Part shown: one piece after another, positions 18,802 to 28,082 of the stretch
How the letters are laid out: every line of letters starts with the position of its first letter
Numbering within the stretch: the first letter of the stretch is position 1
Source: Saprospiraceae bacterium
Lineage (GTDB): Bacteria > Bacteroidota > Bacteroidia > Chitinophagales > Saprospiraceae
Reading direction: 5' to 3'
DNA: 32,411 nt
Assembly (NCBI GenBank): GCA_013001595.1
Contig: JABDMH010000159.1
Location: forward strand, 1-32,411
Position numbers and translations under genes: made by a program
Notes under the pieces: generated by a model
What the model saw: only the letters and a program-made list of their open reading frames with translations
What the model was told of the DNA's origin: nothing
The model's database searches: none

Positions 18802-19797
18802 ATGAAAAAAATTAGATGGGGAATAATAAGTACTGCGAAAATTGGTAGGGAGAAAGTTATTCCAGGCATGCAAAAAAGTACACTCTGTGAAGTAGTGGCC
18901 ATTAGCTCGCGCAACTTGGAGAGTGCCCAGCAGTTGGCTACTCAATTGGGCATTGCAAAGGCGTATGGTTCATATGAGGCTATGCTTGAGGACCCGGAGA
19001 TCGATGCCGTGTATAATCCATTACCTAATCATTTACATGTGCCTTGGTCCATAGCTTCATTAAAAGCCGGAAAACATGTGCTTTGCGAAAAGCCAATCGC
19101 CCTGAATGCGGACGAGGCCTACCAATTATTGGAAGCAGCAAAACAATATCCCGATCTCAAAATAATGGAGGCATTTATGTACCGATTTCATCCCCAGTGG
19201 ACGAAAGCGAAAGAGGTGGTGGATTCAGGTGTTTTAGGTCAAGTGCAGAAAATTCAGGCCTTTTTCTCTTATTTCAATGTTGATCCGGAGAACATCCGAA
19301 ATATACCTGATATAGGTGGTGGAGGTCTACTGGATATTGGATGCTATTGTATATCCTTCTCCCGGTTTTTATTTGATGCAGAACCAAAGCGAGTCGTAGG
19401 GCTCGTCGAATTTGACCCGAAATTGCGGACTGATCATTTGGCATCTGCCATCTTGGATTACACGGGAGGTAGATCCTCCTCGTTTACCTGTTCTACACAA
19501 TTAATGCCCTATCAACGATGCTTAGTTGTGGGTACTGAGGGGTGGTTAGAAATCAAGATACCAGTCAATGCTCCTATCGATGAAGAGACAGATGCAACTC
19601 TAGTCACTAAAGACTCAAGTGAAACCATAGTATTTCCAAAATCAGATCAATATGAGCTACTCAATGACGTCTTTTGCCGGGCTGTTTTGGATGGCACTGA
19701 GGTGCCAACACCCATGGAGGATGCCGTTAATAACATGAAAGCAATCGATGCCATTTTCAAAAGTCAACAGAATGCACGTTGGGTTTCTGTGCAATAG
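18802..19797 (+). CDS. Gfo/Idh/MocA-family NAD(P)-dependent oxidoreductase
   Basis: The 331-aa protein has the N-terminal Rossmann domain of the family (IRWGIISTAKIGREKVIPGM). The conserved CEKPIA motif holds the catalytic-region lysine at about residues 95-100. The C-terminal domain contains GGGGLLDIGCYCISFSRFLF at about 172-191. The family oxidises or reduces sugars, inositols or dihydrodiols. The DIGCY pattern and overall layout are closest to glucose-fructose oxidoreductase or dihydrodiol-dehydrogenase-like members, but the substrate is open. It is 53 bp upstream of the preferred start of a secreted protein with a sugar-binding look, which hints at carbohydrate use. No exact -7 element was found upstream. 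Confidence 0.9.
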   Translation: MKKIRWGIISTAKIGREKVIPGMQKSTLCEVVAISSRNLESAQQLATQLGIAKAYGSYEAMLEDPEIDAVYNPLPNHLHVPWSIASLKAGKHVLCEKPIALNADEAYQLLEAAKQYPDLKIMEAFMYRFHPQWTKAKEVVDSGVLGQVQKIQAFFSYFNVDPENIRNIPDIGGGGLLDIGCYCISFSRFLFDAEPKRVVGLVEFDPKLRTDHLASAILDYTGGRSSSFTCSTQLMPYQRCLVVGTEGWLEIKIPVNAPIDEETDATLVTKDSSETIVFPKSDQYELLNDVFCRAVLDGTEVPTPMEDAVNNMKAIDAIFKSQQNARWVSVQ

Positions 19798-19850
19798 AGG
19801 TGTGACGAATGACAGGGATTTTTCAAATAGTGGAGATTAACTGGAGGGAT

Positions 19851-20795
19851 ATGGTTTTTCAACTAAGTAAAATTTCGATTTGGTTGGTATTCAGTTTCTT
19901 ATGCTGCCCTACGTTAAGTCTGGCACAGTCTGTTTCTTTAGAGAAGGAAGGTCTGGTGCTGATTGAAATAGAAATGGAGGAAGCCGACTCCTGGGTGCTT
20001 GACTCAGCGATTGGAGGATACACCGGTAGTGGCTATTTGCAGTATACGGGTGGTAATCAGTTCAATAATCCAGGCCTTGCCCTACTCAGGTTCTATGTGG
20101 GTATTGAAAAGACTGGCAAGTATCGCTTCCAATGGCATAGTCGCATTGCCACGGGAGAAAGTAATACAGAGCACAATGACTCCTGGCTCCGCTTTCCTGA
20201 TGCCGCAAAATATTATGCAGTTAGAGCGGACCAGACGATTTATCCAAAAGGAACGGGTATGACTCCCAATCCTAACGGATCGTCTTCCAAAGGGTGGTTT
20301 AAGGTATATCAGAATGCCCTGGGCAAATGGACTTGGAATTCCAGCACCAGCGACCATGAGCCCCATAGTATTTTCGTAGAATTTGATACTGCTGGTATCT
20401 ATAAGCTGGAAATATCTGGCAGATCCAATGGTCATGCCATTGATCGACTCGCATTATATCATGAGATGGCAAGTTCGGAGGAGGCATTAAGCCTATCAAC
20501 TCCGCCTTCTGAAATTGATATTTTATCATCATCAACCCAAACAACAGGTCCAATCCAACTCATGGTTGCTCCCAATCCCGTGTACGACGAGATCATGCTG
20601 GACTTTGCGGATATGCGTACGCAAAGCATCAATCTGCGGATTACGAACCTGCATGGTGCCATGGTCCTGTCCAGAGGGTTTTCATCAGTTAGGGATCAGT
20701 TGCAAATATCTTTGGCAGACCTACCGAGCGGCACCTATTTTCTGGATGTTTTTGATCAAGTCAATCATCACATTGGGAAATTCGTGAAGCTCTGA
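19851..20795 (+). CDS. Secreted T9SS protein with carbohydrate-binding-module-like domain
   Basis: From the preferred ATG at 19851 the protein has 314 aa and starts with a clean signal peptide (MVFQLSKISIWLVFSFLCCP, cleavage near LAQ). An earlier ATG at 19809 would put 14 polar residues before it. Residues after the signal (LIEIEMEEADSWVLDSAIGG, SGYLQYTGGNQF, LLRFYVGIEKTGKYRFQWHS) look like a CBM6/35 or GH115 C-terminal jelly-roll domain, which begins with an E-x-E-x-A-x-x-W pattern. The last 80 residues form a T9SS sorting domain (MVAPNPVYDEIMLDF, ITNLHGAMV, LPSGTYFLDVF, FVKL). No catalytic domain is present, so it is probably a sugar-binding surface protein. The ligand is unknown. Confidence 0.85.
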   Translation: MVFQLSKISIWLVFSFLCCPTLSLAQSVSLEKEGLVLIEIEMEEADSWVLDSAIGGYTGSGYLQYTGGNQFNNPGLALLRFYVGIEKTGKYRFQWHSRIATGESNTEHNDSWLRFPDAAKYYAVRADQTIYPKGTGMTPNPNGSSSKGWFKVYQNALGKWTWNSSTSDHEPHSIFVEFDTAGIYKLEISGRSNGHAIDRLALYHEMASSEEALSLSTPPSEIDILSSSTQTTGPIQLMVAPNPVYDEIMLDFADMRTQSINLRITNLHGAMVLSRGFSSVRDQLQISLADLPSGTYFLDVFDQVNHHIGKFVKL

Positions 20796-20937
20796 CCCAA
20801 ATTTGTACTATTAAACCCCTTTATTCTATTACTACTACAATCTGCCATACGAAATATCAATGTTGAGTTAGTGTTTATTTGAAGGCTAGCTGGACTTCCT
20901 CCCTTGCACTGGTATTTATTTCTTGACGATCGGAATC

Positions 20938-20972
20938 AAAAAGAGCATTCCGACCAACGTCGGAATGCTCTT
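20938..20972 (-). terminator. Intrinsic terminator of the fasciclin gene
   Basis: A perfect 14-bp stem with a CAAC loop (20941-20954 with 20959-20972) is followed on the minus strand by a run of five T residues (20942-20938, partly in the stem). It lies 37 bp past the fasciclin stop. On the plus strand the trailing bases are only TTCAATAA, so it serves mainly the minus strand, though it could also help stop the plus-strand T9SS gene ending at 20795. Confidence 0.8.
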
Positions 20973-21009
20973 CAATAAACTAACTAAACCCTTGGCTATC
21001 ATGAAAACT

Positions 21010-23379
21010 CTATGGTTGTACTAATATTTTGTGTTGAAAGACTTGTTGATCATTGGTCAGTTGCAAAATGTATTGACCGTGCACCAACCTATCTACCTTT
21101 AGTCGATATTGACTGCCCATTAAATCCCGTTCCATAACAGTGGATCCCTGCATATTTATCACTCGAACTCGGTCGAAATTCAACCCAGACTCCAACACAT
21201 TTATGAATACTTCCTTTGAACTCGGGTTGGGAAATACCTGGACGTCGACCAATGAGTTATCTAGAAAAACAGTTGAGGTAGTCGTAGATGGCAGCAGCAC
21301 TGCATCTATGACATGTACTACACCATTGTCGGTTACTATATCAGCAGAAACGACCATCGCTATGTCATTGATGAAGACTGTATCATTGGAGATGGAAATA
21401 CTGATGTCCTGACTAAGCAGGGTGGTGGCCGACTGACCATCCGAGAGATCTGTTGATCTAACGTCTTCTCCTAGCACATGATACAGCAAAATATTGGTCA
21501 GTGCTCCAGATGGATCCATGAGCAGTGTGTCAAGTGTTCCACTTGGCAGGGCATCAAAAGCGGCATCTGTAGGTGCAAACAGAGTGAAGGGACCTTCTCC
21601 ACTAAGTGTTTCTGCCAAATCGGCGGCAATTACAGCTGCTTCCAAAGTATTATGGATCTCACTGTTCACCACCACATCCACAATCGTTGTTTGAGCGGGT
21701 GGAAGAAGGACAGCATCAATCACGTGAACCACACCATTGTCTGTAATAATATCGGCACCAGTTACAAGTGCCTCATTAATGAAAACACTATCATTGCTTA
21801 TGCGCACAATAACATCTTCATTAAGAAGTGTTGTAATGGAATCGCCATCAACTAATTCAGAAGATAGAGCCTGTCCATTTACAACATGATAGAGTAGTAT
21901 GTTGGTCAGTTGACCTGATGGATCGACAAGAAGTGATTCCAAAACCCCTTCAGGGAGTAATGCAAAGGCGTCATCTGTAGGTGCGAAAACTGTAAATGGT
22001 CCTTCGCCACTTAGTGTCTCGACAAGATTAGCAGCAACTACGGCAGCTTCCAGAGTCATATGATCTTCACTATTAACGATGACATCCACGACTGTTGTTG
22101 GTGCAGGTGGAAGAAGGACAGCATCAATCACGTGCACAACTCCATTATCAGTAATAATATCAACCCCGGTTACAAGTGCGTCGTTAATGAAAACACTATC
22201 ATTGCTTATGCGTATAATAACGTCTTCATTAAGAAGTGTTGTAATGGAATCACCATCAACTAATTCAGAAGAGAGAGCCTGTCCGTTCACAACATGATAA
22301 AGTAATATGTTCGTAAGTTCTCCGGATGGATCAGCAAGAAGTGTATCTAGTATCCCATTCGGTAAGAGAGCAAAAGCGTCATCTGTAGGTGCGAAAACTG
22401 TAAACGGTCCATCACCACTTAGTGTTTCCACTAGATCAGCAGCGACAACGGCAGCTTCTAGGGTCATATGATCCTCGCTATTGGTGATTATATCTACAAC
22501 TGTAGTGGTGGTATTCATTAGGACAGCATCAATCACATGTACCACGCCATTATCTGTGAGGATGTCTGCCATAGTCACTAGGGCATCATTTATGAAGACG
22601 CTGTCATTCCGGATAGCTATAGAAATATCCTCTCCGGCAAGAGTGGTAACGGTTTGTCCATCCGAAAGATCAGTGGAGCGATTTTCAGATCCTAAAACAT
22701 GGTATAGGAGAATATCTGTTAAAGCACCTGCTGGATCAGCAAGTAGTGCATCTAATGCGCCTTCGGGCAAAGCCTCGAAAGCATCATCGGTCGGTGCGAA
22801 TACGGTGAAAGGACCTGCACTGTCTAAGGTATCTGCTAGCCCGGCGGCAAGTACAGCAGCCTCAAGTGTATTGTGAACTTCACTATTGACAATCACATCC
22901 ACGACAGAGACCCTTGGGGGTAAAAGTACGGCATCGATCACGTGGATTACACCATTGTCAGCTACAAGATCAGCCATGGTGACAAGGGCGTCATTAATGA
23001 AGACGCTATCGTTGCGAATTGTGACAGCCACATCCTTGCCCAGCAAGGTAGTTGGTGATTGACCATCCATCAAATCCCCAGATTGTACGCTGTCACTCAA
23101 TACATGATAAAATAAAATATCTTTCAGTTGGACGGTATCAGCCAGCAAATTATCGAGAGTGCCGTCTGGTAGAGCTGCAAAAGCTGAATCTGTTGGTGCA
23201 AAGACAGTAAATGGACCGGATCCACTAAGCGTAGTGGCAAGATCTGCGGATATCACAGCGGTCTCCAAAGTATTATGATCCTCACTGTTAACGATTATAT
23301 CTACGACAGTGGTTTGGGCTTGAGAAGATAGGAAACCTATCAAAGCAAGAAACAGGGAAAATTTCGTAAAAGTTTTCAT
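21010..23379 (-). CDS. Five-domain fasciclin (FAS1) T9SS surface protein
   Basis: The 789-aa protein has a signal peptide (MKTFTKFSLFLALIGFLSSQ, cleavage near AQ). Five FAS1 domains follow at about residues 23-155, 157-288, 291-423, 428-560 and 563-697. A T9SS sorting domain starts at about 711 (VQVFPNPSSKEVFINV, INMQGS, YILQL, HKILVQP). Each FAS1 unit shows the H1 motif GPFTVFAPTDxAF, the YHV segment and the H2-like NGVVHVIDAVLLP. FAS1 domains usually mediate cell adhesion or matrix binding, so a secreted adhesin is likely. Domains 3 and 4 are nearly identical, which marks a recent internal duplication. Only fragments appear in other frames. The gene sits alone between a terminator and a gene-poor zone. 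Confidence 0.93.
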   Translation of the reverse strand: MKTFTKFSLFLALIGFLSSQAQTTVVDIIVNSEDHNTLETAVISADLATTLSGSGPFTVFAPTDSAFAALPDGTLDNLLADTVQLKDILFYHVLSDSVQSGDLMDGQSPTTLLGKDVAVTIRNDSVFINDALVTMADLVADNGVIHVIDAVLLPPRVSVVDVIVNSEVHNTLEAAVLAAGLADTLDSAGPFTVFAPTDDAFEALPEGALDALLADPAGALTDILLYHVLGSENRSTDLSDGQTVTTLAGEDISIAIRNDSVFINDALVTMADILTDNGVVHVIDAVLMNTTTTVVDIITNSEDHMTLEAAVVAADLVETLSGDGPFTVFAPTDDAFALLPNGILDTLLADPSGELTNILLYHVVNGQALSSELVDGDSITTLLNEDVIIRISNDSVFINDALVTGVDIITDNGVVHVIDAVLLPPAPTTVVDVIVNSEDHMTLEAAVVAANLVETLSGEGPFTVFAPTDDAFALLPEGVLESLLVDPSGQLTNILLYHVVNGQALSSELVDGDSITTLLNEDVIVRISNDSVFINEALVTGADIITDNGVVHVIDAVLLPPAQTTIVDVVVNSEIHNTLEAAVIAADLAETLSGEGPFTLFAPTDAAFDALPSGTLDTLLMDPSGALTNILLYHVLGEDVRSTDLSDGQSATTLLSQDISISISNDTVFINDIAMVVSADIVTDNGVVHVIDAVLLPSTTTSTVFLDNSLVDVQVFPNPSSKEVFINVLESGLNFDRVRVINMQGSTVMERDLMGSQYRLKVDRLVHGQYILQLTNDQQVFQHKILVQP
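21694..22509 (-). repeat. Tandem duplication of about 400 bp encoding FAS1 domains 3 and 4
   Basis: Two adjacent units, 22111-22509 and 21694-22098, each encode one FAS1 domain. Long stretches are the same at DNA level, such as the part coding for RISNDSVFIN and NGQALSSELVDGDSITTLLN. Differences are scattered and many are synonymous. The other three domains are clearly more diverged from these two. Confidence 0.8.
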
Positions 23380-24084
23380 TGTTGTAAAAATTTATTATTG
23401 ATGAAACTGCTCGAAGCTATTTTTGTTTAATTTTTTAACATAAAAAGTAAACAGGATGATATTAGCAACTACCTACGCATTTTGAATGGATGCCTTCAAA
23501 CTTGCTGTCCTGGTGCGTCTCATCTGGTGTTGCCATAAAATGGAGTCAATTGTTGAAGTGAAATGCTTCTGAGCTAATGCTCGTTTTCCCACATATGGGG
23601 CATCAGCGTCCCATCTGAGTCTTGCTCTAATTTATCTGGTGGTAGAGGAGCCTACAAGCAACAATAAAAATCTTGTGCTCAATGTCAGTGCTATCATGAT
23701 CTTTCCATCAGGAAGAGTGCAATTGGCTCGCCAATCACACTAGAGCCCAAAAGAAGAAGGGACCTTATTTGGCTTGAGCTCATTGAAATCTTACCATACG
23801 GGATGGTTTCAATGCTTCGCAGCATTTATTAAGCCTTTCTATGAGGCAATTGGTCAGACTCTCTATAACACTTGAATAGGTGGCGCAGGTTCATTGTCTG
23901 GCCAAAGGTTGAGCATTTCACAAATGCTGTTACTAAAGATGGCTATGAAGCTGTTTTTAGCCCTGTTGTCAAGAAGTTTCTTGGCAAAAACACCTTTGAA
24001 GTAAAGGCTATCTATGCGTCTCATCAATGGCAGCACGGTTTATCCCAGGCCGACTTATTTTTAGTCAGACATGTTAGGATGGAT
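23380..24084. other. Gene-poor stretch with no recognisable gene
   Basis: About 700 bp without a gene I can support. An ORF at 23872-24183 (plus, 103 aa) and short open stretches on both strands (for example minus-strand 23480-23620, plus-strand 23780-23870) look protein-like in places but match nothing I know and are closed by stops. The adjoining dehydrogenase gene is broken, so this is probably decayed coding sequence. The tail of the 23872 ORF overlaps the dehydrogenase pseudogene on the other strand. Confidence 0.5.
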
Positions 24085-24525
24085 CTAAGAAGGTCCATCC
24101 CAATCTCCGACACCCATGGCGGCCAGCCCCGCCTTTCTAATTGGGTCAGTAGCATCATTAAGTGCCTGGAAACCAAAGTCTAGACCGGCAATAGTCCGTA
24201 TCGGTCTGCTTCCGGCATCTTGATGATCAGATCTTCAAATATCTTGACCACAATCATGGGATCCGTCGGAGCTTGATCATCCTCAAACATAGTCTTGACC
24301 TGATTGGAGAAACCTTCTCCAAAAGCAGCTACGTGTTCATAAGCTTGAGCTGTTTCTGCGTCAGCAGGTATCTGCAGATTTTGGAAAAAGTTAGTAGCAA
24401 ATGGTCCTGGTTCAACAAGGACCACATCTATACCAAGGGGAGCAAGTTCATAACGTAGTGCCTCACTCATTCCTTCTATTCCCCACTTGCTGGCAGCTAC
24501 ATCCAGTAATTAGAATCTTTTTCAT
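24085..24525 (-). pseudogene. Short-chain dehydrogenase (SDR) pseudogene with internal deletion and frameshift
   Basis: The ATG at 24525 opens MKKILITGCS, a classic SDR N-terminus with the first beta strand and the start of the TGxxxGxG loop. Within ten codons it runs, in a different frame, into AASKWGIEGMSEALRYELAP, which is the segment after the catalytic tyrosine. About 140 residues are therefore missing, including the rest of the Rossmann domain and the YxxxK tyrosine. The C-terminal part stays open to about 24205. It then needs a one-base frame change near 24199-24212 to continue as RTIAGLDFGFQALNDATDP and AGLAAMGVGDWDGPS, with its stop at 24087-24085. Both lesions are direct readings of the sequence. 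It cannot make an active enzyme. Confidence 0.85.
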
Positions 24526-24673
24526 CTATTGGTTTTTACAGTTTTAAAAAGGAGAGGACTGGGGTGGTTGCAAAACAAGCGCTCACTCTGCACTTAGTGA
24601 ATTACGAAAGAAGAAATTGCCACAGGATTTCTGTTTCAGCAGTACATATTGACACGTAGATTACTGTTGTTGG

Positions 24674-27607
24674 CTAGAGTTTCACCAGTTTAGTGGTCCA
24701 ATGTATGTCTCCAGTGGTAAGCGTTACTAAATAGATACCCGGTACTATATCAGATAGTTGTAATTCAACTTCACCAAGCAGTACTTTATTTGTTGGTAAG
24801 ATCCATTCTTTGATACGTTTCCCCTGACATGAATACATGCCAATGGTTGCTGCTTCATGTAAACTATGTTTGTTCCAACGGGCGATCAGAGGCCCTTTGC
24901 TTGGATTGGGGTACATCTTGAATTGAAGAGCGGCAGCATTTATGGAATGGGCAGAGGTAGTTGACAAAAAAGAATGGATGCCAAACCATGGGGTCTGCAG
25001 CTCATTTTGATCTATATTCAAGCTGAAGAAACCTGTCTCATCAGGCAATGCAGTGAAATATTTGCCCTCTGCCCCAAGTGTATTGAGCGGATAGACGTGG
25101 ACGGAATCGGCACTTATATGTAAGGACAGATTCACTTCAAGGGGTTGAATCAGCGTTGGGCTTTGCCCCCATTGATCTCTAACCGTTTCATTACCCTCCC
25201 AAATCATTCCCGAATTTTTAATTCTGCTGTTGATTGACAGGATGCTTATCTCAGATTGATGCGCAGGTTCCGCTCCCAAACTCATCCAAGATATGACACC
25301 ATCTGCTGAGGCAGAATGAAGGATCATGTCACCGAGGTCCAAGTCTGTCTGATTGGCAAGATCTCCAGTCACACTTTGCAGTAATGGAGTGGTCACCATG
25401 TAAATGCGTTGACCACTTTCCCACTGCAATGTTTGATCTTCATTGAGGAAAGTGGGACTTGTCTGTATATCAAGTGATGGTAGAACCGCTTTTTCAGCCG
25501 AAAAACCACGGGTTCTTATTGGAGTAGTGGCTGAGGCCAGCTTGTTGTAGGGGAAGTAGGTTTGCCATCGACCCAAATTGTCCTCCAGTGGTAGATTAAA
25601 AATAAAGGTGGAGTCATAGTTCATGACTTGGACATTTGGAGCTGGCTCTATCAACTTATTCCTATAGGCATGTGCAAATATAGGTGACATTGCCATCAGC
25701 GAATTATTCCGGTGAATACCGAAAAAGCCATCAATAAAATCATCTTCCCAATTTGAGTTTGTGCCGTCATTATAATTGAAAAACATGATGCCATCCACAT
25801 CGTGATAAGAAGCATATGATGCCATCACTGGAAACATTTCCCAGTGGTAGCGATTGGGATATGGATGATTGTATTCGCTTATGGTATATGGTTTACCTTC
25901 CATGGCAAGGCCGCCCATCAGGTCAGACATAGTGCCTAAGTCGTTTTGTGCCAGCAGAGATTCGTTATTGATCAGCCAGTCCGTTCTTGACCAGGCTTCA
26001 TTTGGAAATCGTGGATGATTCCAATAAGCGTGATCATCTATGAAGTCCAAATCTTGCTGCATATATACATCAGCTAGTCCCACCAGCGCATTCGTACCCG
26101 TAATGGGAACACGCACACCTAAGGTGTCCTTCAGAAAAGCATACATATCCTGATAATAGGATCGTTGAATATTGAGATAGAACTGCGCTTGATCGGCTAC
26201 CCTATTTCGGTTGAAAAACAAGCGTTCAGCATAGTTGGTGCGCTGCACTGTTCGGGAATCTAGATTTTCCTCAGGAGCAAGACCAGAAGAATTGGGAGTA
26301 GCAAAAGATACATCGTCGAAGAATACGGTACCTGTTTCATTCTGAAAGGTAAAGGAGACCCGCAGGTGCCCTGCATTTGTTTCAGGAGCAGTGAGTGAGT
26401 ATTGAAATTTTTGCCATTCCGTAGTCACTGGAAAGGTGGTGCTGCCATAGAAGGTCCATGGACTTTCATCGCGTTGGAAGGTAGCCCCAATGATGCGGTT
26501 GCGATCTGCTTTTGCATAAAAGGTCAATGCATACATCGAATCTTTGGTCATGCTCAATCCATTTTGTTTGAATTGAATATGCCAACTGGTATTGGTGACC
26601 CTTGCCACATCCACTTGCGCTGAAAATTCGCCAGCAAAAGTCTGATCGAAGGTAGTCTTAATAGACGCTGCTGCACCTTCATGCAGTTCAATCAGCCACT
26701 GACCATTGATGTTGCCTGATTCGAAGCCTCCATCTTGTATTTGGTCATCGACGATTTGACCCTCACTATCGTCTCCCCAAGCTGCCAGCAGCGCTTCATG
26801 GGTACTGTACTTTTTTAGTAAAAACTCATGCCAGAGACTATCCAGCATCTTTACATGGCACTGCATAAGATTACCACCAGCACTGAAGTGGCGCAATTGG
26901 TCACCCTTCCACATGCCGTACAAGGTGTTTTCGTTGGTAATTTCCACAATGGCCATAACGGGATCCTCAACCATGGTTAAATCCGAATAAGGACTCTTCG
27001 ATGACAATAACTGTTGTGCAAATTCTTTTTGCAGATCAATCAATTGAGGATCGAAATAGGTTATGCCCTTGGCAAACTGCCAAATGGAGTCAGCCCCGGC
27101 CACACCATCTGATTCCGTAAAAGTTCTGGATACATGTAAATTGATGTTGGCGTATACGGCATTTTTCTTCATTTCTTCCAGCAGGAAATGGAACCGATCA
27201 AGTGCCACTGGATCGAGGGAACGGGTTCCTCCTGAACTGCGTAAGAAAATCGTGCCCTCTTCTCCAGTCCAGCCATTATCCATGTGATGAAACCGCACCA
27301 GATTGATACCCATTTTTCGCATTCGCGCAGCAATCCAGGGACTCTTTTCCTTTAGTGGAAAGCAAGAACCTGTTGTTAGGTTAATGCCCCAGAACCTAAT
27401 CGCTCGGCCTTCGGCAGAAAAGTGGCCCTCCTGATCAATTTGAATAAAATCACTAATGATTTGTGCTGGAAATTCTGGTAGGAACCGCTGGCTGCTGGCA
27501 TCATCAGGAGGCAGGTAGAAGTTAAAACCTCCTGGAAAATCTTGAGCTGATATGGTACAAAATACCATACTACAAAGACAGATAAAACATGAGGTTGCTC
27601 GATGCAT
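24674..27607 (-). CDS. Secreted glycoside hydrolase (clan GH-A-like) with inserted CBM and T9SS tail
   Basis: The 977-aa protein has a signal peptide (to about residue 21). The barrel starts with RAIRFWGINLTTGSCFP and MRKMGINLVRFHHMD, typical of GH5-like enzymes. The acid/base candidate is Glu226 in VEITNENTLYG, and the nucleophile candidate is Glu578 in GKPYTISEYNHPYP. Between them, at about 285-440, is a CBM4/9-like domain (IQDGGFESGNINGQWLIELH, ending FFDDVSF). The barrel resumes with residues 455-640 (LDFIDDHAYWNHPRF, DGIMFFNYNDG). A beta-rich region and a T9SS sorting domain (FKMYPNPSKGPLIARW, GIYLVTL) close it. It probably cleaves a polysaccharide outside the cell; family and substrate cannot be fixed by eye. 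There is no sus-type transporter nearby, so it is not part of a visible polysaccharide locus. Confidence 0.88.
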   Translation of the reverse strand: MHRATSCFICLCSMVFCTISAQDFPGGFNFYLPPDDASSQRFLPEFPAQIISDFIQIDQEGHFSAEGRAIRFWGINLTTGSCFPLKEKSPWIAARMRKMGINLVRFHHMDNGWTGEEGTIFLRSSGGTRSLDPVALDRFHFLLEEMKKNAVYANINLHVSRTFTESDGVAGADSIWQFAKGITYFDPQLIDLQKEFAQQLLSSKSPYSDLTMVEDPVMAIVEITNENTLYGMWKGDQLRHFSAGGNLMQCHVKMLDSLWHEFLLKKYSTHEALLAAWGDDSEGQIVDDQIQDGGFESGNINGQWLIELHEGAAASIKTTFDQTFAGEFSAQVDVARVTNTSWHIQFKQNGLSMTKDSMYALTFYAKADRNRIIGATFQRDESPWTFYGSTTFPVTTEWQKFQYSLTAPETNAGHLRVSFTFQNETGTVFFDDVSFATPNSSGLAPEENLDSRTVQRTNYAERLFFNRNRVADQAQFYLNIQRSYYQDMYAFLKDTLGVRVPITGTNALVGLADVYMQQDLDFIDDHAYWNHPRFPNEAWSRTDWLINNESLLAQNDLGTMSDLMGGLAMEGKPYTISEYNHPYPNRYHWEMFPVMASYASYHDVDGIMFFNYNDGTNSNWEDDFIDGFFGIHRNNSLMAMSPIFAHAYRNKLIEPAPNVQVMNYDSTFIFNLPLEDNLGRWQTYFPYNKLASATTPIRTRGFSAEKAVLPSLDIQTSPTFLNEDQTLQWESGQRIYMVTTPLLQSVTGDLANQTDLDLGDMILHSASADGVISWMSLGAEPAHQSEISILSINSRIKNSGMIWEGNETVRDQWGQSPTLIQPLEVNLSLHISADSVHVYPLNTLGAEGKYFTALPDETGFFSLNIDQNELQTPWFGIHSFLSTTSAHSINAAALQFKMYPNPSKGPLIARWNKHSLHEAATIGMYSCQGKRIKEWILPTNKVLLGEVELQLSDIVPGIYLVTLTTGDIHWTTKLVKL

Positions 27608-27881
27608 GGATCTTCTTTTTTAGTATCACGAAGTAACTAAAAATATCATTTGAATGCCACCAATGAGCGAACTCCAGAAAGTGCCATCTTCATAGATGAG
27701 TTACCGTAGGATTAGTTTAGGCCTTATCAAGACGAGCCTTGTGATACGATTTCTTTGGTGCCAAATCTTCGGGAGGGAGTTCTACCATATTTTGCAGAAT
27801 ATCGGTGTGTCAGTAAGGACATTTGCCATATCCAATACACTGTAAATTGAAAGACATTAATAATCAAGATAAATCTAAGTC

Positions 27882-28055
27882 ATGAAACAAGAATTTGCCA
27901 GTCAAGAAGCCGCCATTCAATGGATTACTCAGCATGCAAAAAATGAAGCTCATCGTGAAATTTTACAAATGGAACTCGATTTCAATTATGTGTTTTCTGG
28001 GTATTTCTTTATCGACTTACTGGAAGTGACCTATGCCATTGCAGTGGGCCGATGA
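27882..28055 (+). CDS. Small protein, 57 aa, paralogue of the 29553-29735 product
   Basis: The ORF begins MKQEFASQEAAIQWITQHAK and contains NEAHREILQMELDFNYVFSG. It is too short to trust alone. It aligns without gaps over its first 40 residues to the product of the minus-strand gene at 29553-29735: F..Q..AI.WI...A..E.H...L...L..N..F....F. Shared spacing of W, I, E, H, L, N and F positions is hard to explain unless both are real genes. No signal peptide or membrane helix is present, so it is probably cytoplasmic. A predicted alpha-helical core follows from the AIxWI and ILxxEL patterns. The two genes flank the broken cyclase gene. The function is unknown and no family name is recognised. Confidence 0.55.
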   Translation: MKQEFASQEAAIQWITQHAKNEAHREILQMELDFNYVFSGYFFIDLLEVTYAIAVGR

Positions 28056-28082
28056 GCCCGCTGCACCGAACAACGAATTGAG

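Noticed and set aside
21140-22876. Several plus-strand ORFs with Thr/Ser-rich repeats
   Set aside because: They are antisense shadows of the FAS1 repeats and repeat with the same period of about 400 bp.
23872-24183. A 103-aa plus-strand ORF
   Set aside because: Its last third is antisense to clear dehydrogenase sequence, it has no known domain, and the region shows decay, so I do not call it a gene.
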